Made by a program: the position numbers and the translations under genes | In this document: positions 14,535 to 19,033 of the stretch, piece by piece | Layout: each line of letters opens with the position of its first letter | How positions within the stretch are numbered: the stretch's first letter is position 1 | Notes under the pieces: model-generated | The model's input: only the letters and a program-made list of their open reading frames with translations | Databases searched by the model: none | Told to the model about the DNA's origin: nothing | Source: a virus | DNA length: 20,343 nt | IMG/VR virus record: IMGVR_UViG_3300030110_000442 | Location: 1 to 20,343 of that record | Direction: 5' to 3' (one strand)

Positions 14535-14576
14535 GTGGGTCATTCTACTAATTTTTGCAACAAATTACAAATATAT

Positions 14577-14613
14577 ATTCTATATTATATGTTAAACTAC
14601 AAAACCATGTACA
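14577..14613 (-). promoter_or_regulatory. Candidate divergent promoter region for RHH pair and oxygenase
   Basis: The spacer between the two divergent genes is very AT-rich. On the minus strand there is a perfect TATAAT (plus-strand ATTATA, 14584-14589) about 40-50 bases upstream of the RHH gene start, with a weak -35-like TGTACA 18 bases further upstream. The same bases read as TATTAT on the plus strand (14583-14588), but no convincing plus-strand -35 lies at the right distance. AT-richness alone makes such hits common. Confidence 0.3.
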
Positions 14614-15320
14614 CACTCAAGAACTATCTACTCAGTATGCAATCTCACTGGATGGTCAACCAAACCACTTACGATGCTGTGCAAGAGACTTTACCACTGA
14701 TAGCTAAGTACAGGGCTAGTGATGGTGTGGATAAGATGGGCAAAACCCCTGTACACAAAGTGGTTAAGAAGATATTTCCAGAGGTTTACAGAGTACCTTT
14801 GTTTAGAAGACACTTCTGTAAGTTGTTGGTGAAAGAGATCGAGCTGATGAAAAAAGAGATAGGGTTTGTAGGTAATGATGAAGAAGATGAGCTCAGACAG
14901 ATACCTGAGATTGTGTTGCGAGAGCAAGTGCCTGAGCTGTACAGGAACATGTGGTTTGTCACACAAACTGTGCTCAACCCAATCTTCAATGCGATATGGC
15001 AACGTGACTGTAAAGACCCCACCACAATACAGATAGCCAACTACAACCTGAAAGATAAGAAGCAAGGTGCATGGCATCATGACGAGAGCTCAGAAATCAG
15101 TGTGGTTGTTCCCTTGAACACTGGCTCCTATGTAGGAGGTGGCACTGAGTTCCATAATCATGGTGTGCTCAATCCTTTGCCTAATGGTCATGCTTTGATA
15201 TTCCCAAGCTTTACAAGTCTACACAGAGGTCTGCCAGTGGAGAGTGGCGACAGATACTTATTGGTTTTCTGGTTATGCGACAAGCAAAGGTCGATAGATT
15301 TGTACCAAGCTATCCCTTAA
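14589..15320 (+). CDS. 2-oxoglutarate/Fe(II) oxygenase, PLOD/P4H type
   Basis: The product is about 243 residues from ATG 14589. A second in-frame ATG at 14607 is equally possible, and neither has a Shine-Dalgarno. The C-terminal third shows the double-stranded beta-helix signature of prolyl/lysyl hydroxylase-type dioxygenases. His163 and Asp165 form the HxD pair (WHHDES), followed by 'VPLNTGSYVGGGTEF', then distal His212 (SLHRGLP) and Arg222 (GDRYLLVFWL), the 2-oxoglutarate salt-bridge residue. All three iron ligands and the Arg are intact, so activity is expected. The first 130 residues are helical and family-unassigned. The substrate is unknown: hydroxylation of a phage or host protein, or of a small molecule, are possible. 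It follows a divergent AT-rich spacer. Confidence 0.75.
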   Translation: MLNYKTMYTLKNYLLSMQSHWMVNQTTYDAVQETLPLIAKYRASDGVDKMGKTPVHKVVKKIFPEVYRVPLFRRHFCKLLVKEIELMKKEIGFVGNDEEDELRQIPEIVLREQVPELYRNMWFVTQTVLNPIFNAIWQRDCKDPTTIQIANYNLKDKKQGAWHHDESSEISVVVPLNTGSYVGGGTEFHNHGVLNPLPNGHALIFPSFTSLHRGLPVESGDRYLLVFWLCDKQRSIDLYQAIP

Positions 15321-15349
15321 AATTAATTAATATTTCTTTATACAAATAC

Positions 15350-15377
15350 TTGCACATTTGTGTACATATGCTATTAT
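15350..15377 (+). promoter_or_regulatory. Sigma70-type promoter with extended -10
   Basis: TTGCAC at 15350-15355 and TATTAT at 15372-15377 are separated by 16 bases, and TG at 15369-15370 gives an extended -10. The spacer includes an imperfect palindrome (TGCACATTTGTGTACA) that could serve as an operator. The site lies in the 90-bp gap before a five-gene small cluster, about 34 bases upstream of its first start codon, so it very likely drives that cluster. Confidence 0.55.
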
Positions 15378-15410
15378 AGACATGTGAGATTAATAACAAA
15401 GGAGAAAAAC

Positions 15411-15548
15411 ATGGAAAACATTAATCATTTAGTAGAAGAAACTCTTTTAGAGAGCGAGATTGAAGAATTGTTACTTGAAGTAAAAAACCTAGAAAGCTTA
15501 AAGAGAATACAAAAAGCTTTAAATCAAAGAAAAAAGGAGGTGGCGTAA
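15411..15548 (+). CDS. 45-aa acidic helical protein
   Basis: This is the first gene of the small cluster. ATG 15411 is preceded by AAAGGAG about six bases upstream, a strong Shine-Dalgarno. The 45-residue product is nearly all helix, with Glu/Leu-rich heptad-like spacing (ETLLESEIEELLLEVKNL) and a basic C terminus (QRKKEVA), so a small coiled coil is plausible. The function is not known. Small early phage proteins of this type often bind and redirect host proteins, but nothing in the sequence identifies a target. A hairpin sits over its stop codon. Confidence 0.65.
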   Translation: MENINHLVEETLLESEIEELLLEVKNLESLKRIQKALNQRKKEVA

Positions 15549-15554
15549 GCCACC
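15539..15554 (+). other. GNRA-tetraloop hairpin over a stop codon
   Basis: GGTGGC (15539-15544) and GCCACC (15549-15554) form a perfect 6-bp GC-rich stem closing a GTAA (GUAA in RNA) loop. The loop contains the TAA stop of the 45-aa gene. The left arm extends a consensus AGGAGG (15535-15540), and a few more pairs with CTC may form past a bulge. It has no T-run, so it is not a typical intrinsic terminator. Confidence 0.5.
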
Positions 15555-15573
15555 CCTCTCACTGGAGAAGATT

Positions 15574-15981
15574 ATGAGAAATAGAAGAAGAGAGCATAGA
15601 CCATTTGATTTTGAAAGAATTGCATGGAGGTATGAAGGTTATAAAGATAATTGGGATGAGGAATGGACAGGTGGTAGCTATTGGGGAGATGATGGAACGC
15701 ATCAAATATTAAGTGAGAAACTAGATAAATTAGTTCCTAGTAGTGGTGAGGTAGATAACCTTGAAGAGAATCCAAAACTAGAAAGGTATCGCAAAATGGT
15801 TAATGCTTATTATGATTTGTATAACAATGGTGGTACAAATACTAGTCGTAAGACTGCTTACTATTTTCCTAGAACAGTAACCTATGCTAGACAAATGAGA
15901 TGGGATAGGTGTCATGAGATTACAGAACCTAGAATGGACAGAGCAATTTTACTTGCAGCTAAAGAACAGGGGCTAGTGTAA
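15574..15981 (+). CDS. Unrecognised 135-aa protein of the small-gene cluster
   Basis: This is a soluble 135-residue product. The N terminus is Arg-rich (RNRRREHR) and the first half is Trp/Asp/Gly-rich ('WRYEGYKDNWDEEWTGG'). The second half is helical ('RYRKMVNAYYDLYNNGG', 'YARQMRWDRCHEIT'). A GGAG Shine-Dalgarno is placed about nine bases before ATG 15574. The stop overlaps the next start (TAATG at 15979-15983). I know of no family with this pattern. The charged, aromatic-rich sequence without membrane or signal segments suggests a cytoplasmic role such as binding a host factor or nucleic acid; this is inference. Confidence 0.6.
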   Translation: MRNRRREHRPFDFERIAWRYEGYKDNWDEEWTGGSYWGDDGTHQILSEKLDKLVPSSGEVDNLEENPKLERYRKMVNAYYDLYNNGGTNTSRKTAYYFPRTVTYARQMRWDRCHEITEPRMDRAILLAAKEQGLV

Positions 15982-16118
15982 TGACTAAATTTACAAGCAT
16001 AAGTTCAGCACCAACCAGTGCTATCAATTCTGTTCATAAGAATAGAGGTTTAACTGACCAAGACAGAGCCAAAAGAAGAGAGCGTATCAAACGTAAAAAA
16101 CAAAGGAGAGGATTATGA
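15981..16118 (+). CDS. 45-aa basic protein
   Basis: The product has 45 residues from ATG 15981, which overlaps the previous stop by one base. The first half is Ser/Thr/Ala-rich and probably unstructured. The second half is a strongly basic helix (DRAKRRERIKRKKQRRG, residues 28-44), suggestive of DNA or RNA binding. The gene ends in an ATGA overlap (16115-16118) with the next one. An AGGAGAGG-like Shine-Dalgarno for that next gene encodes part of this basic tail. The frame is short and unrecognised. It is supported mainly by coupling on both sides and by leaving no gap in the cluster. Confidence 0.5.
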   Translation: MTKFTSISSAPTSAINSVHKNRGLTDQDRAKRRERIKRKKQRRGL

Positions 16119-16285
16119 GTGACGAAGAGATGATACAACTTGTCTGCATGTTGTCAGAGCTAGATGAATTTCAAAGAAAACAGATAGCTATACTATTAAT
16201 GTCTACTACCTTGAATCCCTTATCAATAGAAGAGGTTGCTGGTTTCATGGTGGGTATAGCAGAGGAGAAGAACAATGAATCTTAA
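16115..16285 (+). CDS. 56-aa acidic helical protein
   Basis: The product has 56 residues from ATG 16115 (ATGA overlap with the upstream gene; Shine-Dalgarno AGGAGAGG about six bases away). It is predicted as two or three helices: 'EEMIQLVCMLSELDEFQ', 'KQIAILLMSTT' and 'IEEVAGFMVGIAEEK'. It is acidic and moderately hydrophobic but lacks a clear transmembrane segment. Its end overlaps the following gene by eleven bases (16275-16285). The family is unknown. Its place directly before a membrane protein could mean a functional pair. Confidence 0.55.
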   Translation: MSDEEMIQLVCMLSELDEFQRKQIAILLMSTTLNPLSIEEVAGFMVGIAEEKNNES

Positions 16286-16439
16286 AAGCTGGTTTATAAC
16301 CATATTGATATTTATGATGTTGGGCTTTGTAGGTGCTATGGATTACCAAGATGAGCTGTTAGCTCAACAGCATTACACTGACATGGTGTGTGCTGGTCAC
16401 TACCCAGACTACAAAGAATTAAAGCCTAGCTGTAACTAA
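16275..16439 (+). CDS. 54-aa single-pass membrane protein with two C-terminal cysteines
   Basis: The product has 54 residues from ATG 16275, with GGAGAAG about six bases upstream. After 'MNLKS' there is one hydrophobic segment (WFITILIFMMLGFVGAM, residues 6-22) that reads as a membrane anchor or uncleaved signal. A short polar domain follows (YTDMVCAGHYPDYKELKP), with cysteines at 39 and 53 that could pair in the periplasm. The 'YxDMV...G.YPDYK...C' layout recurs in small phage proteins that I recall from other genomes, without known function. A lysis or superinfection role is possible, but no lysis genes are nearby to support it. It ends with a 4-bp convergent overlap with the exonuclease gene. 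Confidence 0.6.
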   Translation: MNLKSWFITILIFMMLGFVGAMDYQDELLAQQHYTDMVCAGHYPDYKELKPSCN

Positions 16440-17209
16440 TACAAGTCTCCTAGCTCTATGGTTTGGGTTCCTTCTAAGCCATAGGGCACAAACTTATCTT
16501 CTTCTTTACATCTGAGTAACAAAGACAAAGCCTGTTGGTTCTTAGCTCTAGCATACTCCATAGCTTCATCAGACAAGGTATAAACCACATAAGGATAAGG
16601 ATGAGTCTTCTCTTGTGCTAAGAAGTTAAACTTACCAGCTGGCAAATCTAAAGACCTACAAGCATCAACATATAAAGCTGCTTGCATATGATAATTAAAA
16701 GAGTTGATGGCTTGCTTGAATCCTCTGAAAGAAGCATCTCTACAAGTCTTTAAATCCCACACATCTACATTGTCGTACCAATCCATTCTACATTTGAATG
16801 GATGACCATGATAAGTAAACATCAATGTGCACTCGACCTTGTGGTCTTCTTTAGGTATGTATTCTTTGACCAGCTCTCTTCTCTCCATGCACAGATCGTA
16901 CAGGTCTTGTGTGATAGGAGTTCTGTTACCTACAGTAGCCAAGAAGTCTTCATATTCAGCCTTGCCTACCTTGGTTCTTCTGTCTATGTTGGGCTGTATA
17001 ACAAACTCTTCATCAAACTTATGATGTTCTAAGAACACTGTGTGTTGCACTCTGCCTTCCAGCAAAGCTGGAGAGGGTGTCAACCCTTTCTTGTTCTTCC
17101 ATGTATATGGACACTTAATCACGCTGGTTAGATCGTGTGACCTAAACGCTGGTATTGAATCATATTGCTCATAGGGTATGTCTTCATACAGACCTTCTTT
17201 AAACTCCAT
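16436..17209 (-). CDS. PD-(D/E)XK exonuclease, RecE/DUF3799-like
   Basis: The 257-residue product fits the phage and ExoVIII-like nuclease family that processes double-stranded DNA ends for recombination or end repair. Motifs are in the expected order. GRVQHTVFLE (52-61) carries the conserved His56 and Glu61. KCRMDWYD carries the metal-binding Asp143. VWDLKT carries Asp152 and Lys154 of the D-x-K core. MQAALY gives the QxxxY motif (Gln176, Tyr180). All key residues are intact. ATG 17209 has a textbook Shine-Dalgarno (AGGAG, six bases away) and overlaps the upstream oxygenase gene by eleven bases. As the last gene of an SSB-led operon, it probably works with SSB in phage replication or recombination. 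A matching annealase is not seen in the window. Confidence 0.75.
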   Translation of the reverse strand: MEFKEGLYEDIPYEQYDSIPAFRSHDLTSVIKCPYTWKNKKGLTPSPALLEGRVQHTVFLEHHKFDEEFVIQPNIDRRTKVGKAEYEDFLATVGNRTPITQDLYDLCMERRELVKEYIPKEDHKVECTLMFTYHGHPFKCRMDWYDNVDVWDLKTCRDASFRGFKQAINSFNYHMQAALYVDACRSLDLPAGKFNFLAQEKTHPYPYVVYTLSDEAMEYARAKNQQALSLLLRCKEEDKFVPYGLEGTQTIELGDLY

Positions 17210-17918
17210 CTTTCGCTCCTTTCATTTGTTCTTCTGTTACATCAAAGCAATTCATATTGCCAGCCACTGTCCTTCTCTCTCCTGAACCGAAGAAAGGGTA
17301 AACTGCATGTTGCATCCAAGATGGAAACAATAACAACTTACCCTCCTCTGGTTTCACATATCGAGACTGTGAAGGTCTTAACCTCTCTGGGTCAGAGGTC
17401 TGGTTAAGACCATATGTGAAATTGATATACCCATCTATTACTCCAGATGAGTTGTATAAATTGTAATCTTCTACCTCTTGTCCATCAGCTGTCTTACCTA
17501 TCTGCTCTGGCACTTTTGTCCAAGTAGTAAAGCTGATACCCATAGGTGAAGCTGTTAGGTGGTCATGTATAGGGTTGTAGTCACCCTCATAGCTATGCAC
17601 TGACCATAGTTTGTCTGTCACGACTTGCTTAGGTCTTATCATGGTTCCTGTCTGTTCTACGAAGTGTCTGAGATAAGCCACTCCTAAGTTCTCAACCATA
17701 GCTCTAAAGTCTTTGAGTTGGTCGCACTCAAAATCCATAGACAGTTGTTGTCCTTGATGTATCTGTCCTACCAACTCATTGCTGAGTGATTGTCTGTCTG
17801 GATTTTGTAATTCTTTGTCTAAGTAAGTGTTGAGTGTTTGTATTGTATTTGGAGACATTTGATGTTCCATCATTATGGCTGATGGTAGGTTGTAGATGTC
17901 ATACTCTAAACTATTCAA
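17199..17918 (-). CDS. 2OG-Fe(II) oxygenase, second type (putative hydroxylase)
   Basis: The product is 239 residues. It resembles the 2OG-FeII_Oxy_5 type common in cyanophages and other marine phages. 'WSVHSYEGDYNPIHDHLT' gives His118 and His120 in the first ligand motif. 'GKLLLFPSWMQHAVYPFFGSG' gives distal His204, followed by Arg215/Arg216 and 'AGNMNCF'. The start is TTG at 17918, chosen because TAAGGAA (17924-17930) is correctly spaced and the codon overlaps the end of the DUF3310 gene. The nearest ATGs (17873, 17870) have no Shine-Dalgarno. This gene sits inside the replication operon, unlike the PLOD-type oxygenase at 14589. The substrate is unknown, and HxH in place of HxD should be checked. 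Confidence 0.7.
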   Translation of the reverse strand: MNSLEYDIYNLPSAIMMEHQMSPNTIQTLNTYLDKELQNPDRQSLSNELVGQIHQGQQLSMDFECDQLKDFRAMVENLGVAYLRHFVEQTGTMIRPKQVVTDKLWSVHSYEGDYNPIHDHLTASPMGISFTTWTKVPEQIGKTADGQEVEDYNLYNSSGVIDGYINFTYGLNQTSDPERLRPSQSRYVKPEEGKLLLFPSWMQHAVYPFFGSGERRTVAGNMNCFDVTEEQMKGAKDGV

Positions 17919-18177
17919 TGAAATTCCTTACTTCTTCTATCATCTGGTTGTCTAGGTCTTTGAGCTCTTGTATGAGCTTACTGACATACCACTGATGCTT
18001 TTCTAAATCTTCTATCTCTTTGTCTTTGTACTTGAACCTATGCAGATACTTGATGGCTGTACCCTCTAAGTAGTATCTAAAGTTGTCGCCCAGTTGTTGT
18101 TTGATATAGTCAATACACTCAACCTCACCTTGGTTCTCATAGTGAGGTGGGTGATTAACCATATCTTTATCTGTCAT
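17911..18177 (-). CDS. DUF3310 protein
   Basis: The 88-residue product from ATG 18177 carries the DUF3310 signature common in phage replication regions: 'VNHPPHYENQGEVECIDYI', then 'YYLEGTAIKYLHRFKYK' and 'DLEKHQWYVSKLI'. The family has no established activity; it is sometimes loosely annotated as a nucleotide kinase. The frame extends upstream to a GTG at 18234, but the added residues are unlike the family, which begins close to NHPPHY, so I start at 18177. No Shine-Dalgarno is visible there. Instead, a long inverted repeat lies just upstream. It is the second gene of the minus-strand operon. Confidence 0.75.
   Translation of the reverse strand: MTDKDMVNHPPHYENQGEVECIDYIKQQLGDNFRYYLEGTAIKYLHRFKYKDKEIEDLEKHQWYVSKLIQELKDLDNQMIEEVRNFIE
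17923..17930 (-). promoter_or_regulatory. Shine-Dalgarno deciding the TTG start of the oxygenase
   Basis: On the minus strand TAAGGAA ends about five to six bases before TTG at 17918. No such site precedes the ATGs 45 bases downstream. It lies within the last codons of the DUF3310 gene, as expected for coupled translation. Confidence 0.55.
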
Positions 18178-18188
18178 ATTAAAGGGGG

Positions 18189-18239
18189 TGTGGGTGGAAT
18201 TTACTTGATGTGTGAGATAAGAGAAAAACACCACCCACA
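18189..18239 (-). repeat. Inverted repeat in SSB-DUF3310 leader
   Basis: TGTGGGTGG (18189-18197) and CCACCCACA (18231-18239) are perfect 9-bp inverted copies separated by 33 bases. A short additional stretch could pair inside after one mismatch. It fills the 73-bp gap between the SSB stop and the DUF3310 start, so RNA from the operon can fold there, just before a start lacking a Shine-Dalgarno. A role in translation or processing is inferred. It could also be a protein-binding operator. Confidence 0.5.
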
Positions 18240-18250
18240 GGAAACCTTAT

Positions 18251-18934
18251 TTAGAATGGCACAGAGTCATTGTCGTCTTCTGCTTGAAAGTCTGCCAAGC
18301 CATTAGACTCTTCCTCTACCACTACAGCTTCTTCTACAGACGCATTGCTGTCCTTCTTAGCTGCTTTCAACTCAAAGCTATCTTCAATATCTTTTTGTTG
18401 CCACTCTGGAAGTGTGTCAAAAATGTCACACATAGCCTTAGTTTTGTCACTAGAGTTACCATTGAACTCATCACAGTACACATCCATATCAAAAGCTGTC
18501 AGCTCATTGTGTGTGGTTGTATCTTGTACACCACCATCTGGTTTAAATATACCACCTATCTTGGCTTTGCCATTGGCAGTATGTGCTACCTCAATCAAAG
18601 CGTTTTTGCCCAATAGGTTGGATATATCAAAACCAGCTTCTTCATCTGGTGTAAAGTTCTTACCTCTCCATGACACCAAATCTTTTCTGAGTGCACTAGA
18701 CTCAAACAGACTCTGTGTGTAAGTTCTGGAAATACTCAAAGGTCTGCCATCTTCCATTTTCTCTGTTGGCAGTTCAAAGGTAATATTCACAGTGGTTCTC
18801 TTTTTTGGTTTGTCACCTTCTTTAAAAGGTGGCTCCATTCTTGTGCCCATATCTACTATGCGATAACACACACCTTCATACTGACCCACAGCCAAAGCTT
18901 CAAAGTCACCCTCACTTTTTATTGTCAAACTCAT
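18251..18934 (-). CDS. Phage single-stranded DNA-binding protein
   Basis: The 227-residue product begins with a beta-rich domain ('YEGVCYRIVDMGT', 'TTVNITFELPTE', 'LSISRTYTQSLFE') of the OB-fold type seen in phage SSBs. It ends in a long acidic tail closing with DFQAEDDNDSVPF. That ending matches the SSB C-terminal tip (acidic residues then a hydrophobic-Pro-Phe ending), which recruits replication and repair partners. Coating of ssDNA during replication, alongside the exonuclease of the same operon, is the expected role. ATG 18934 has a strong AAGGAG Shine-Dalgarno six bases upstream, and the gene follows the operon promoter at 18981-19008. The OB domain is inferred from strand pattern; the tail is seen directly. 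Confidence 0.7.
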   Translation of the reverse strand: MSLTIKSEGDFEALAVGQYEGVCYRIVDMGTRMEPPFKEGDKPKKRTTVNITFELPTEKMEDGRPLSISRTYTQSLFESSALRKDLVSWRGKNFTPDEEAGFDISNLLGKNALIEVAHTANGKAKIGGIFKPDGGVQDTTTHNELTAFDMDVYCDEFNGNSSDKTKAMCDIFDTLPEWQQKDIEDSFELKAAKKDSNASVEEAVVVEEESNGLADFQAEDDNDSVPF

Positions 18935-18980
18935 ATCAGTCTCCTTTTTTTGTTTGCTTAATTAAATAAAATCTTGTAGT

Positions 18981-19008
18981 ATTTTACACACTTTACCACA
19001 AACTGCAA
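18981..19008 (-). promoter_or_regulatory. Promoter of the replication operon
   Basis: Read on the minus strand, TTGCAG (plus-strand CTGCAA, 19003-19008) and TAAAAT (plus-strand ATTTTA, 18981-18986) are 16 bases apart. The same layout occurs in the promoter at 15350-15377. It lies about 47 bases upstream of the SSB start, in the gap shared with the divergent primase gene. I see no equally good promoter for the primase on the plus strand. Confidence 0.5.
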
Positions 19009-19033
19009 CAGACCTAACTAAAAGAGATAATTG

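Noticed and set aside
14523-14588. Upstream TTG extension of the PLOD-type oxygenase
   Set aside because: The added residues come from AT-rich promoter-like DNA and overlap the start of the divergent RHH gene; no Shine-Dalgarno supports it.
14691-15080. 129-codon minus-strand frame opposite the PLOD-type oxygenase
   Set aside because: The plus-strand frame has intact catalytic motifs; the antisense frame has none and lacks a translation start signal.
15356-15371. Firm operator call for TGCACATTTGTGTACA in the promoter spacer
   Set aside because: Only an imperfect palindrome (about 10 of 16 positions symmetric); kept as a note in the promoter entry.
18178-18234. GTG-started extension of the DUF3310 protein
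   Set aside because: The extra 19 residues are coded by the inverted repeat and are unlike the family, which starts just before NHPPHY.
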